A stretch of 64,000 nt of DNA from Straminergon stramineum (lineage: Eukaryota; Streptophyta; Bryopsida; Hypnales; Calliergonaceae), in the NCBI GenBank assembly GCA_963920665.1, contig OY987266.1, positions 17,303,001-17,367,000 on the forward strand. Direction: 5' to 3'. A program made the position numbers and the translations under genes. The notes under the pieces were generated by a model. The model was not told where the DNA came from and made no database searches. It saw nothing but the letters and a program-made list of their open reading frames with translations. This document shows, piece by piece, positions 11,085-24,226 of this stretch. Each line of letters starts with the position of its first letter. The stretch's first letter is position 1.

Positions 11085-14000
11085 TCACATTTTAGCTTGG
11101 CTCTGTTTCTCAGACACGAATTTCTCGGTCTCCTTGACGGCCTCGTGGGCTACTTTCACCATCTGTGAAAGAAAATGCAAATCAAAAACAATTTTAGATT
11201 TGTATCAGTACTCATATCCACAAGCTACAGTAAGCACACCTAAAAGCGTCCAAATAAGCATCTCAGCATTGCTTCCTATTATTGTCCAACACGGATTATC
11301 CATCTACTGCGTCATTGTAAACAACATTCAAACAAGGGAGTTTTGAGAACGTACGAAGTCGATTTCTGAAGGGGAGATGATCAGTGGAGGAGAGAGCATG
11401 ATGATGTCACCTGCCACACGCACCAGCATACCCCGTGATGCACATTGACCACCAAAATAGGTTCCCACAGCTGCAGGAAACAAACATCAAATTAATTAGC
11501 GTCAGTATCAAATCTCGGGGGTACAGCAAGTATTTGACCTTACAAGTCTATAGCAGTCGAATAAATCAATAAGGGAGCTTCAAGGAAGGTACTAAAATGT
11601 ACCAATAGAAAGCAGAAATCATGTCATACAATTTTGAACAATAGAATTCTGTTTTGAAAGTTACTATTAATTCCAAAATGGACCCATTTTTAGCTTGGGA
11701 ACTTGGGGGTTAACAAGTTTGTCAAATATGTGAGTGTTTCACAACATGGATCCGATTCTTACCCCATTTGGCTGGGAATGCTTCACACGTAACCTTGTTA
11801 GCGGCAAATTCGATTGCCATCACCAATCCTACTCCTCGCACCTTCATGACAAAAAAATGTCAATAACACCGTGCCAGCCAAGCAGAAACGAATGTTTCAA
11901 TCAGCAGAAATAAAATAAAAGTGTCTGAAGCGCTATGGTCTTTCTGACTCCGTTGATTCTAGCTCAATTTCTAAACAGGTACATCTCAATGATCTAGCCC
12001 AAGGACCAAGAAGCCGAAATTGGGGCTCATGAGCAACGAGGGTTTGAGTAGGTCAAATGGAAACTGTTTGTCGAATTTTATGTACTGTTTGACCCACATG
12101 TGCAATGCTCTTCACTGATTCTCGTGAAATAAATCTGGACCCCTCGGAACAATTTTTTTCAGAAAATTATCCTTTGAGGGCCTTTGAGGGCTTGAATGAA
12201 AATAATAAAATTCTTAACAAGTCCTTGAAGTCAGAAACTAAGGTTGTGAATAAGGTACCTCGCCAACGATAGGGCTCTCTGCGAGGCTTTTCAAGCCATC
12301 CTGAAACAAGGGGGTAACCTTCCTGACGTGGGCGCATATATCTCTCTCCCTAAAATCATTTACGACGGGATCACACAAAGACGTCTCGTTAGTTTATTTC
12401 TGGATTGAGCAAATCTCTGAACCATCAAAGCGACTAATTAAAGAACATGCTTATTGAACGGGAATACGTCCCAAGTTGATAGCGCACCAGTCACTTACTT
12501 GTAAATCTTAAGTGTCTCCAATGACACAGCACATGCCACTGGATGACCTGAGTATGTGAACCCGTGTCCGAATGCGCCTACGACAGAGAAATATCACTTA
12601 CTGTGAGCCTCTTTGATGTCTAAAAAAGGTAGCAGATACTAAAACCGTTAAGAACTTGTTACCAAGTGAACACCACTCATCTATTCATACCCTTTCTTGA
12701 ATTTCTCAGCAAGTGGTGTAAGAATGGCTTGGCTAAATGTCTTTAGCTATTACTCATCTTCAAATGGAAATGGGGTTGCCTGCTGTCATTTATAGTGGTC
12801 TACAACTTCCCACTTAAAAATCGCATAAGAAATTCACATAGGGTAATTAAAATTTGATTTAAAAAAATTTGGCTCTTATACCGAAAGATCTTTCCACAAC
12901 TTCCTACACTCCCAAAAATCACTCCTCCATATGTTGAAATGCTTGCAGTGACATAAATAGAATCCTCTAGCTTGAAGAGTAGATTTTCCAATCCAATTAG
13001 GAGTTCAAGTGCAATCAAAAGTCTTCTCTCATCCTCAACACTAACAACATCTGTACCGTGCCACAAGAACTCAACAAAAACTTACCAAAATTATCACTGA
13101 ATTTGGAAACCGCATCACAGATCTCCTGGCTGATGAGGACAGCTCCAATTGGCTGGTACGCTGACGATAATGCCTATTTCCCATCCATACAATGTAGGAG
13201 TCATCACAATGTAAAAGTCCTAATTTCTGACCGACATGATACAGTGGTGCTCGGGCTCCACTATTTTTGTCATGTTAACAAAGAAAATCCAAGAAAATCC
13301 ACTAGCTTCAAACTTAAACTGAAGATAGATTAATTGATAATAAAGAGACCCCTTACCTTAGCGATGGAAACGAGGTCTGGCTTGATGTGGTAATAGTCAC
13401 ACCCAAACATGGTGCCCAATCGCCCAAATGCGCAGACGACCTAAAACAAACAATTATGAGATTCTTTCAATGATCTAACTGATCAAGTCATTAAAGTAGA
13501 AACGCATTTAGAAAAAGTCAACCTGACACTTGCAAGTGTAGAAGGTCGTGATACCTCATCTGCAATCAAGAGAATGTCGTACTTCTTTAAGATAGGTTGA
13601 ATCTGCATAAATTTAGGTGAAAAAGGAACTCCTATAGTGAGAAGTGGCGCTTTCAAGGTGCACAAAAGCAATCTAATTAATAAAATGGATCCAGGCATTA
13701 ACTGAAGCCAGATCAAAAGGAATGATATGCCTTGGATTGCAAATTCAACTCCTACTGACTCTTACATTCAAGAAAGAAACCTAATTTCTGTGATAAAATC
13801 TAAAAGCTGCTAACAATCCTTGAGGAAAAGTCTAGCAAAATCATTCCAGCAACTCGATACTCATGAAAATTAAAGCAAAGAGCCACTCGATCCTACACCA
13901 GAATCCTAATTCGATTCCAGTATAGCTGCTTGCACTAGTAGAAAAACATCCCAAGGAAATCTAGCTGCGTTAGGCTCTGCCAATTGTAAAGCGACTAGAC

Positions 14001-17000
14001 TTTCTAAAACGTCTACTTGCTTGGTGTCTAAAATAGGAAACTTAAGACAAAATACAGATGAGAGCAATCATTTGTCACCTTTTCCCAATAAGTTTTAGGG
14101 GGTGGCATGACGCCTCCAGCTCCCATCACGGGTTCACCGATGAAGGCTGCAATCTGCACAACCACCAGGTAGTTTACTGGTTATACAAAACTCAACATTA
14201 AATAAGCCAGAAACTGCAAGAAGTTATTGAAAGATTTATCTTAAGCCAAAATTGTCTGCTCTCAAGGTGCAACGATCTTGAAGAACCATAGCAACTACCT
14301 ACTTTCTTCACTATCCAAGCAACAGTTCATCTACACTCTGATCATACCGATGAAGTGCAATTCACTACTGAAAAAATTGGGATGAAATTTTGGTCTGAGT
14401 GTTGTTTCTGAAGTCCACTCCACTACTGCGCATATCGATGCCTGTCCGCAGTGATAAACAAAGTTTAATATTCAAACAGTGGGTAAGAAATACTACGTAC
14501 CGTTTCGGGGCCCTCCTTCAAAATAAGCTTCTCCAGATTCTCTGCTAGGCGTGTCGCAAATTCCTCTTCAGATTCATCTGATTGATAGAATTGAGGAGAG
14601 GAAATTCGTTAATAAAGCCAGCAAGTGAACAACAGATCTAATCCACAATTTCATTAAACACCTCTCATGAACACACACAAATATTGAAGTCATACAGTAA
14701 TTCTCTGACCACCAAATGGTGTCGCCTATAAGTAGACCAAAACAGAGCCATGATACTAGCGATAAACGTTGCAAAACCAAGAGTGCCCAAAGTGCTGGAG
14801 ACTGGAGGACTAACTGGGCAAATGGTAGCGCCAATAGTGCGGGCAATCGGTGTGGAGGACAAATGAGACTGGCAAGTCAAAACCGTTTTGAAGTCCTGGC
14901 AATCTGTCACCACCACCAACACACAGCATCAACAACATCCAAATTATCGTGTCAGTCTAAATGGCCAAAAGCGGCCACTTTCATATCCATAGAAGTTGAA
15001 ATAAATCATTTAGGCAGCTTTGAGGCAACACAATGTGTCAATAGAAAGAAGGTACCATACCCTACTATCTTGAACAATAGAAATACGTTTTGAAGGTTAG
15101 AATAATCGCCAAATAGTTTTTAAAGGGGACTTTCTAATTTTAGACTGAAGTCTCGGGATAAAACAAGACAGATGTAGCCGCAGTGAGGACTTCACTACAC
15201 CATGCATGGCCACTGACAACCCAAAATATGACGAGTCTTCCAGAAATACAGTGAGATAAATCAATAAACTTCCTCTCCTCACTACTGATTATTCATTGAA
15301 CCCTATCATGAAAAAGAAAACGTACCCTGTAAGACTTGCGGACACCAGTGTTGATCCGTGGTACCTGTGAAATAAATTCGTAGTCTAGATTTCAATACAT
15401 ACACAGAACATGAAGCAATCTACTAACTTTTGTCCACCAAACGTATGCGGTACTGTTCTATCTCGCTGCGGGCCTTAATGATAACTATAAAAATTACAAG
15501 CTAATTAATAGCATGGCGTAATGAACCTTTAGATACTGGAGACGATACAGACGCAAAAAAGGAAACCAATGTTAGGGTCAAGATCATACGCTTTGTTCCG
15601 AGCAATGAACTTTTTCTTGTTGGGTCGGCCAATAGCATTGTTGTAATACCATACCAGTTTCACCTGAGAGACAAGAAAATCATTAATATCTGAGTAGAAG
15701 CATTACACTTGATGATAGTACAGTTGGTAATTCATGACTTGAAGAATCTGCTTGATTAACATGTACCTGAGTGTCGTTAGCCTCCGAGCCACTGTTGCAG
15801 AAAAAGACCTTGCTCATTTTGTTGGCCGTGAATAGATCAACCAGCTCTGCTGCTAAGTCCTGCATTACCCTCAACTTGATCACCAACAGCCCCAAAAGAA
15901 ATATTGTCTAGAAAACAAGACAAACAACGCCATTCTAATTCCGGTACAATAAAGCCTTCCTAATGGTTACCACATTATAAATGAAAACATCTATATAAGT
16001 AATCGTTTTTACACTTCCCACAAAAAATACAAAGAAGATAATTAAGTGTTAATAAATAGGCTTTTTTGCACCCGAGATAGTGTTAGGTGTAATGTTAAAA
16101 CTTCAATTTTAAGAGTATGAGAATTGGATTTTATAGATTAAAGATTGGATGAAATATATGTAAGAAGCTAACATGATTTATATTAACAATGGCAATTCAC
16201 AATTAAAAATCATTGGTTAATTTATGTCTATTTCTTAACTTCTTGATACTCCAAACTGTAACTATTGTAGAGGCCAGCCTGTAATCTCCTCTTGACTATT
16301 TCAAGGATCCCATCATAGAGCTCTGATTCTAAGAAAATGTTCAACTTCACCCGTCCACTGTGGTCTTTTCGAAAATACAACTTGGTAATATGAGAGAGAA
16401 TGTATTACAAAAGAAGATCAAGCGAACAAACCAGAGATGGCTGTGAGGTTCGGTTCCAGAAATTGTGATAGAAAGGCAGGGTATTCAACTGCTTGGTCGC
16501 AGCTTCCACGAGGCGCTTCTCGCTAAAACCTGGCGAGGCAGAACCATCCATCTTCGTATTTCAAAAGAACACAAGCCCAAAAACCATAACATTCTAGAGC
16601 ACTTGGGAACACTCGCCCTTCTCCTCGTAGACTCAAGTTGAACAGACATATCAATCCCTACAGAGAACTATCACATGGAGATAGGAAAAATCTAAAGAAT
16701 TGAGAACATGGCATCGCAAGCACTGTCATAAGCCCCAAGATCAGATTGTATCCAAAAGGAATTTGATTGTTTTTCACGAATAGTGTTGAATAGCTCCTCA
16801 AGAATCATAGAACAACAAAAGAAGCACAAAATTCACATTTATCAGTTATCATCTCCAGTGAGCTAAGATTATGGCTCAGGATTTCCTTTCATTACCTAAA
16901 GCTGTGCACCAGAGACCAGCTAATGCGTCGAGGTACTTATTGCCTTTGTTGTCCCAGACGTACACTCCCTACACCATCAAATTGCATCAAGTCCATGATA

Positions 17001-17865
17001 ACGTTACAAAATGAAGGCTGTAACATTTAAAAGAGGGTACATACATTAAAAAGAGGGTACAAAATTAAATATCATGACGAAATTAAATGTAAAGTCCTCA
17101 TACCTCTCCTCTCTCAATCACCAATGGCTTCCCCGCTTTCATTTGCCACCCTGCGGTGAAGGGCGCCAGCATGCTGTGCTCAGCAATTATGCAACCAATT
17201 GAAACCAGGTGTTAAGATGACAACCAATATAATGCTACTCTAGTCTATCCACAATATTCTAGATCAGTCGGGACCACTCACCAATCCGATTGGAAACTCA
17301 ATTCCATCACATGAAGCTACTAAAATTCTCAACAATTAAGAACTTGACAATGCTAAACAATTGAGAACTGTCATGAGCCGAAGATTGTGCTCAAGCGAAA
17401 TCAAGAGTCTAGACTATCCATACCATTCTTAAACAGTTAAGACCGCTCACTCTACACTCGAATTGCCAAACCTTCCATCGTTGTTAGGGACTACCACATG
17501 GAGCTACGGAAGTTCTCAACAATTGAGAACATGGCAAGCATTGCAAGAACAGCCCTAGCCTCAAGATTTTAACGAAGAGCCTGTATCCAGATTATTTCAT
17601 TATTATTCCAAAGCTGTTGAGGCAAATCCTCAAGAACAGAACGTTAGGTCTGCGATCGACACAAATTACCGAAGTTCATCCCCCCAAAACGAAATTCACA
17701 ACCCAATAGGAACCCTAAAGACGTGCGTTCCCATTACCTGTGCTCTTGCCCCGCTTCGGACTGCTGAATGACGTCCGCGACCGGCTTCTGCGGCTGTTTG
17801 TCGTCCTTCTCCGTGACGGTCATGTTCTTGAGGGATCCCTTGATAGAATCAACCACGGACGCCAT
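11085..17865 (-). CDS. Class III PLP aminotransferase, GABA transaminase type (18 exons)
   Basis: It probably transfers the amino group of 4-aminobutyrate to pyruvate or glyoxylate in the GABA shunt. Coding exons on the minus strand are 17865-17738, 17173-17104, 16968-16896, 16529-16432, 15859-15767, 15663-15590, 15364-15326, 14903-14815, 14577-14501, 14153-14079, 13602-13555, 13440-13357, 13173-13086, 12577-12499, 12349-12259, 11841-11763, 11470-11355 and 11162-11085. They total 1479 nt (492 aa); all junctions are GT-AG and in phase. Recognisable segments are [10 protein letters not shown] near residue 67, NSGSEAND near 145-152, [14 protein letters not shown], an IADE segment near 285-288 and SIAK|ALSS. 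The Lys at 316, the last codon of exon 12, is the expected PLP-binding lysine. The length fits plant enzymes without a long transit peptide. The start is the first in-frame ATG; an upstream stop blocks extension. Residues 1-43 do not look like a mitochondrial presequence, so a cytosolic form is possible. Exact amino acceptor is unknown. Confidence 0.95.
11570..11685 (+). repeat. Intronic dispersed repeat, family R2
   Basis: The segment running from 'gcttcaaggaaggtactaaa' to 'gttttgaaagttacta' lies in the aminotransferase intron 11471-11762. Diverged relatives occur at 15040-15110 (plus), 29330-29445 (minus, in an ODR4 intron) and 52790-52870 (plus). No ends with a TIR or duplication were found, so the class is unknown. 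Confidence 0.5.
12638..12975 (-). mobile_element. LTR/TRIM-like fragment in an aminotransferase intron (copy A)
   Basis: It lies in intron 12578-13085. Read on the minus strand, it shows a polypurine-like tract AAGTGGGAAG, then an LTR-like unit starting TGTAGACCACT (12804) and ending TTCA (12667). After that comes CT and TGGTAACAAG, close to the initiator-tRNA-Met primer site TGGTATCAGAG. The same order occurs at 28.6-28.9 and 38.4-38.7 kb. The LTR-like part is about 138 bp. Calling it a terminal-repeat miniature retroelement is an inference, because only one LTR is seen. Confidence 0.5.
15040..15110 (+). repeat. Intronic dispersed repeat, family R2
   Basis: This segment shares 'tcaatagaaagaaggtacca' and 'cttgaacaatagaaatacg'-type blocks with the copy at 11570-11685. 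It lies in the intron between exons 7 and 8 of the aminotransferase. It is strongly diverged. Confidence 0.4.
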
Positions 17866-18240
17866 GTTGGGCAAGCTGTATTCCTCCAACGCAAACAGAG
17901 TCGAGTGTCAGTCCATTCCACCCAACTATCCAAACCGAACAACCCAGAGCGCCAAGACAAAAGAATGGATCCCCGGAATCCACCCAATTCACCAAAGAAA
18001 GCCAAACCCACCTGGGAACGAATCCGAAACAGCGGAAGGGAGTCGAATTCCCGTGAACTGGGTGCGGCAGTAGTGAGTTGATGAAGCAAGTGAGGGTTGC
18101 AGGGTCTGAAGGGAGACGGAATGAAGAGACTGAAAGGCCTGAAAGGGGCTTTCAAGGCAGTGGAGCCGTTTGCAGGAGGAGCAGGCATGTGTCTTTGGCA
18201 GGTGGATTTGGCGGATCGGGAGTGGCTGAAGTGGCATTGC
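17866..18240 (-). promoter_or_regulatory. 5' leader of the aminotransferase gene with a possible leader intron
   Basis: A GC-richer segment lies directly upstream of the ATG at 17865. A consensus donor (CAG|GTGGGT, near 18012) and an acceptor (AATACAG, near 17880) could remove an intron from the 5' leader. Two upstream ORFs of 122 and 82 codons (starting near 18188 and 18237) are in other frames. Splicing the leader does not put either in frame, and the in-frame stretch has no ATG. They may act as upstream ORFs. No TATA box was fixed. Confidence 0.4.
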
Positions 18241-18430
18241 GCAAATAAGTTAAAGCTTCGGGAGAGTTGCTATTCCTCAGGATCTGTCCAGTGGGGCCCA
18301 GTGTGGAATCATGTGCGTGTAGCAATCCTGCTTCCCGCTATGAGCGCCTCCGCCACCCTGATTGGTGTGAGAGGACCTTTAGATGCTCATCTCATCTCAT
18401 CCTCGAGTGGCTTCTTCCGTCCATATCACC

Positions 18431-18676
18431 ATGTCCGACAACCAACGCACGGTGTCGTCACGGACATGCTCGTCCGTCTCATCATGATGATCATGAACGA
18501 AGGATTCTTCACGCTCATCCGCCACGCGACGTACTGGCGGAGACTGGTCGCAGTCACCGTCGCCGTTACTGTTCATTCGCGGGGCGACGGCGGTTGGGGG
18601 ACTGGTGGTCCTGGGCTCCGCCTTCTTCAATGTATTTCTGGCTAATTGCCGTGCTCTGTTCCTGACGTCCAATAAG
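18431..18676 (+). pseudogene. Interrupted membrane-protein exon, divergent from the aminotransferase
   Basis: A frame opens with ATG in a good context at 18431 (MSDNQRTVSS...). It hits three closely spaced TGA codons at 18485-18496, then reads on without stops through a Ser/Arg-rich stretch and a hydrophobic segment (ATAVGGLVVLGSAFFNVFL), ending exactly at a consensus donor AAG|GTAACA at 18676/18677. A single membrane span and a donor suggest a former first exon of a gene transcribed away from the aminotransferase. I found no downstream exon and do not recognise the family. An unbroken 91-codon ORF on the opposite strand (18397-18672) is the competing reading. Confidence 0.35.
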
Positions 18677-19475
18677 GTAACAACTCCTAAAAGCCGACAC
18701 TTTTTCTAGTCCCACTCAAAAAATTCAAGAGAAAGACTCAAAAAAATTTGCCATGAGGTTATTAGCGAACTCAAGAGAAATTGGTGTGCCATGTATTGTG
18801 CCACAGTCAAAATAAAAGTAAAAGGGATTTTCTAATTTTCATTAAGACTTCGAAATTCAAAAACTTTCACACCATAGGTTTAAACGTCGCAGAACAAAGT
18901 CCATGCACCCCTTCCTCGCAAAGAGCCTTTTGATGGTACCAAGCATGTGACTGGGGACATACCATCTTGGAGATCTCAACGTAACAAACAAAACTAACTA
19001 ACTATAATTAATTTAAGGTATGGATGTGGCCAAGGATTCAAACCACTGAGACAACTATTGCTTGTAAATTTTTTGGAATGATCATAACATTGTACAACCA
19101 AGAAATACTCATCCCCATGCTAGGAAGGTAACATGCTTTGTTAGATTCCAAAGAGGGACTTATCAATTAATTCAAGAATTGGAGTTGGCTAAAGAGCCAT
19201 AGAAGACAACTTTCTTCATTGTAGGGGGCTCCTTTTCAAGGGTGCAAAAGGGACCCTTGTTTCATTGGTAAACAATGTAATGTGTGATGTGAAACTTTGA
19301 ATTCTTTTACATTTTATCAAAAGTTAATTTTGCCATGCAAAACAAGGTATAAATGTGGCAAGAATTTGCCTAGTTTAATTTGGTTGCACGCATAATATTA
19401 TTAACCAAAAAATGTGTTCCACCCTTAGAGATTGGAATAATCTTTCTCAAGATCCTTATAGTGAATTTCATTTAA
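18677..19475. other. Intergenic DNA, no gene seen
   Basis: AT-rich sequence between the GC-rich block upstream of the aminotransferase and the transposon that starts near 19476. No exon or RNA gene was recognised. Confidence 0.45.
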
Positions 19476-20389
19476 CTCCTACAGTTCCTTTACTATGTTT
19501 TCACCCAAAATACTCTAAAACTGCCATTTCTAGTATAAGTACCAAATTTTAGAAAAAAAAACATTATTGAACACATGCAACTATAGGATCATGTAGTACC
19601 CTGGTTTGAGAAGATGTTGAAAAAACTTCAAAAATTTCTATCTTGTAGATTTCAAGATATTACCATTTGAATTGACATAAATCTATTTTGGGGCCTTGCA
19701 AAAAACTGGGTAGTTTCACTTCACAAGGTCACATTTGTATGAAAAAATGTCAAAAATGGTGGTTCTTCTTTGGATTCATTCTTAAAGTCAAGTTGGGTAC
19801 ATGCTTGAAATTTCCAGATCATTTGGAATTGTACAACATAGAGGAAAAAAATAGTAAGTAGAAAGAAGTAGAGAATGATTTAAAATACTAAATTGTTAAG
19901 AATTTAGTTATGGAATTGAGAAATGCTAATCCCAATGGTTGTAATGTTGTAATAAACAATCTACATACTATGATAGTATTTTTTTTTTTAATTTGAAAAT
20001 TGAGTTAAATAAAGGACTTCAAAGTTTATTTTAGAGTAGAGAATCCATAATTGCCTACAAACTAAAACTCCTCTTAACTTTCTTGTCATTAATCAAAATG
20101 GAATGATTCAAAGCTTCCAAGAATATATAGACTAATTTCAAGTTTTTTTTCCTAAATAAAAGTGAGTTTTTTTATTTGCCTAGGCTACTTGAGTTGAGAA
20201 ATGAACTACATATCATACAATAACTTTTTAACCGTGCAATCAACAATTCTAAAAATTGTTGGGCCTTAAAGAAAAACCTTGTCCACATATTGCATGAAAA
20301 TTTCAAAGAAAAAAATTTAAAAACTCCTTTTAGAGTGAGCTGCCCCAAATCACTATGTATCCAAAAAATACAACTTGGTCCTTTAGGGG
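19476..20389. mobile_element. TTAA-type non-autonomous element (CCTTTAGGGG end)
   Basis: The right end CTTGGTCCTTTAGGGG is followed by TTAA (20390-20393), and the same end occurs at 51258. The proposed left end CTCCTACAG at 19476 is preceded by TTAA (19472-19475), but its match to the right end is weak (7 of 9 bases). The interior is non-coding. Part of it (about 19845-20075) recurs inverted at about 23440-23665. Confidence 0.55.
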
Positions 20390-20919
20390 TTAATCCATAG
20401 TGTCATTGATTGATTGGGTTCATGAACACACAAGCTCATTATTGCTAGTGATTCTTGAATCCCTTTTCTCCTTATTACACTTAAAGAGGTCAATCAATTG
20501 GAAAACAAAACAATGATGATTCTTGCGGATATTATTTCTTCTAGTTATGACACTAGGAAGTTGCAATGTTAGGGAGCTCCCACTTATTAGGGCACACCCA
20601 AAAATGCACCCTCCTACCCCCCCTCTTGTGAGTGATGATTTGGCATCAACTTTGAAGAAATAGAAAAATACTTTCATAAATAGAAAAGTATTGGTGGATG
20701 TTATCCTACAAATTGTCCAAATTTTGTCATGCATATACATTTGATTTTTGAACTATGTCCCAAATAAATGACCATTATCAAATTACTTCATGCTATGGAT
20801 TTTTTATTGCAAAAATCACTTAATGCTAATTATTGATTCTATTACTACATTTCTAATAATCAATAACCAACTTGTCAATTTTACTTGTTTTTGAGATCTA
20901 AAAAATTATAATTATCCAT

Positions 20920-21240
20920 TTGCTTTGAAAATGGTCCCCATAAAAAGAGTAAAGTGTTTTAATTCATGATTTTCATGGTTGAAGATTTAAACATGCAAGT
21001 GTTGATTTGGAGTTATTTGCAATTTTTATAAACAAAAAGAATTGCATTTCAACAATTGCAAGGATTGTGTAATGAGTTTGATAGCTCCTCATTTGAACTT
21101 AAGGTTTTTGGAAGTGCATTTCATTGTGCTAATGCAATTTCTATTTTTTCATGTCACCTCCAATTCCAAAAAGCCCATATATACAAATTTCTTAAACATG
21201 ATGGATAGGGGCAGGACAATATCCAAAAAATAGGATATAT
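20920..21240 (+). repeat. Dispersed repeat, inverted partner at 53.1-53.5 kb
   Basis: The stretch including 'aaacatgcaagtgttgattt' and the following short ORF (LNLRFLEVHF) matches the reverse complement of about 53130-53470. The two copies encode related short ORFs, but these are too short and low-complexity to call genes. Confidence 0.55.
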
Positions 21241-24226
21241 ACAATAGAAAGGCTTGGGCACTTAGGGGGTAAGTATACTCTTCATATTACAAATATTTAT
21301 AAGTAACATATAACCTAAGTTCATTATTTCTTTTATATTTAGTCTTACAACATTTCATGTTTATTATTAAATTCAAATATAGGTTTATTTATACATCTTA
21401 CAATCATCTCTTATAAATACTTCAAAAGTCTATAGTACTACTTTAGTGGACTTATTTTAGTGTATTCATCAAAGTACTATTGTTTATATTAAAAATGAAT
21501 CATTTTTCGAGAATAAAATTATTAACAAACTAAGATATTTCTAAAACTCTTTTATTCAACTGAAATAATGATAATACTCAAGTTTTATTGGATTAAAATC
21601 TTAAAACATGAATAATTAGATTTTTGCTACAAATGTGATCAAATAGGAACAAATATAATTTATTGGAACAAATTTCATAGACTTTTTCTTAATAATTCCA
21701 CTTCAAATTTACTATAAAAATGGGTAATAACAATGTTTTTTTGTTTGAATCTTCTAAGAACAACAAAAGTATGTGAATTACTGAGTTGGCTTCTTCTTTA
21801 GGAAGATTCCAAATCATACAAAGAATAAAACCTCCTGTACATTCATCATGAAGTGCCCAAAACATTATTCCTAACATCTTTAAAGAATTTCAAGGAAAAT
21901 TCACGTCAAAGTAAGAAAATCAATTGAATTGTATTGAAAATCATCTAAATGAAATCATATATTCTACAAAGTACATACATTAGAAAGTCTTACAACATAT
22001 TCATATAAAATTAGACCACTATTCTACATTATTTCATTTTTGTTTTTCACAATAGCTAACTGAATAAAAACAAAAACAAATGTAATTGGTGTATTATTAT
22101 TTCTAAATATTTTGTTTCAAAATGTCACCTAGTGTTGCTCAATAATTTTTTCACATAAAAATTATAATTGATTTTTAAATATTGAGGTTGAACTTTTTTT
22201 TAATCTTGCTAATGTTGTCTTCTGTCATATATATCTTGTAATTAAAAATCCTGCTAAATTTCAAATACAATAGACATTTTTCTTATAGGATTAGGATTAA
22301 TGAAAATATAATTAAAAAATCCAAATTTTATTACATAAAAATTTGAAATTTGGAAGAAACTGAGAATCCAAAGAATAGAAAAGAAAATATATGAAATATT
22401 TATATACTTTTAAATTCAAATTAAATAAACAAAATCACATAAAATACAAAATAAAATAAAACATTAGAATCCATTGATTTTAAATCAGAATTCTAAGTGA
22501 ATATTCAAAGATTACATTTGAAAATTCCATTGGTGCCAATACTATAATCCAAAAATGGATATAAATAGGCATGCTTGTACTTGTTTGCTCCATTGAGGAA
22601 TGCAAAATCATTCATTAAGTTGGTGTGCATAGGGAGAGTCAAAATTACAAACACATGTACAATTTAATTTGTAGACAATGAAAATTCTATAATTTTTAAA
22701 TAAAATTCTATTTCTAAAATAAATTTTTTATTTATTTTTATTCAACAAAGTCAAGACCAAAAGATACTTTACAAACTATCATGGTTAACTGTAATGGCTC
22801 ATTCACCTTATACATTTAACAAGTCATCTAAAGTTGAGAAAGAAAAAAATTGAATTTTTTGTGAGAAATCTCTCAATTTATAATTCTTGAATAAGGTTTA
22901 TATTGTCATGAGTTAGAACACATTGTTCACTACACTACCCCTTACTCCACTCCATTGCCTTTCAAAAAATCTATAAGGCAATTGCAAGAAATATCTCTTA
23001 TTAGTACTACTTGTTGCGTTTTGTGTGATCAATTCTAGAAAACTTATAAATTAGAGTTTTTGAAATTCAAAGCATATGACCTTTTAAAAGATTTTATCCT
23101 AGAAAGGTCAAGCATAAGATTAACCTCTAAAAGACCAAGCAAAGTTTTGGGCAACATAGAAATTTTGGGTAGCTCACTAAGAACAAAGTTTTCACTTTTT
23201 TTCTTTTAAATTTTCACATAACATGTGAACTAGGAGTAGCTTTAAGGTGCAACAATTTCATAACTTTTGACTACATGCTTAAAAAATTATTGTATGTTAT
23301 GTTGTTTTTTCTCAACTGAATAGTTTGGATTTTAAAACTCACTTTTTCAAGGAAAAAAAAATTGAAATGGGTTTTCTAGATTCACATATAGATAGAAAGC
23401 TTTTAATCATTCCATTTTTATTAATGAAATGAAAGTTATGAGTTTTTTGTCTGCAGGCAATTATCGATTCTCTACTTTTAAATAAACTTTGAAGTCCTTT
23501 ATTTAATTCAATTTTCAATATTTTTGAAAAAACAATATCATAGGATGTAGATTTTTTATAAAAACATTGTCACTATTGGGATTGGCATTTCTCAATTCTA
23601 TAACTAAAATTTGAACAATTTGGTGTTTTAAACCATTATCTACTTTCTACTTACTATTTTTTCAAGCTTCAATATGAGTTAAATTTATCTTTTATATGTA
23701 TTCTCAAATGATTTCTTCAACATTTAATGGAGAGTTTAAAGTTTTAGGATCAACACATTTTGGGGTAAAATGTTTGAAAGATGAAATCTAACCATTAGGG
23801 AAGAGTTGAAAATACTTATTTTTGAAACCCAAGCATCATGATCTTGTAATTGGTAAGGTTTTTTATTTTGAAATTTTAGGAGGGTGTAATCCAACAAGTT
23901 AACTAAAGGATCCTATGGTTGGATTTAAAAAATATATTTAGATGAAAATATTAGCTTTGCTTTCGAGATTAGTATTTTGAAGCAATTTTGGGCCTCTAAA
24001 CATGAAAGAATTTTAGGTGTTAAATGGGAATTAGATCCAAGAGAGTACAATCTCAAAAAAATTAGGTATTTCAACATTTTCATTTGTAAAATGATGAAAA
24101 GGAATTGAAAATATGAAATCGAATTTGGCAATTTTGACAACTTGTTGAAGATGTTTATGCACCAAAATAATCACCAATATAGATTATGTTTTCCAAGTGT
24201 AGAAATGCATGATGAAAATAGCTCAA
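21241..24226. other. AT-rich intergenic DNA containing an inverted repeat copy
   Basis: About 23440-23665 is an inverted, diverged copy of 19845-20075 inside the TTAA-type element, so a second element of that family in minus orientation probably covers part of 23.1-24.0 kb. Its ends are not clear. No gene is visible. Confidence 0.45.

Noticed and set aside
14716..15093. 125-codon plus ORF in the aminotransferase region
   Set aside because: It overlaps aminotransferase exon 8 on the opposite strand and intron sequence; not credible as a gene.
17820..18188. 122-codon minus ORF as the true N-terminus of the aminotransferase
   Set aside because: It crosses the ATG at 17865 in another frame and cannot be joined in phase to exon 2, with or without the possible leader intron.
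18097..18645. 182-codon plus ORF upstream of the aminotransferase
   Set aside because: It runs across the leader of the minus-strand gene and mixes unrelated composition. The interrupted frame starting at 18431 has better start and splice signals.
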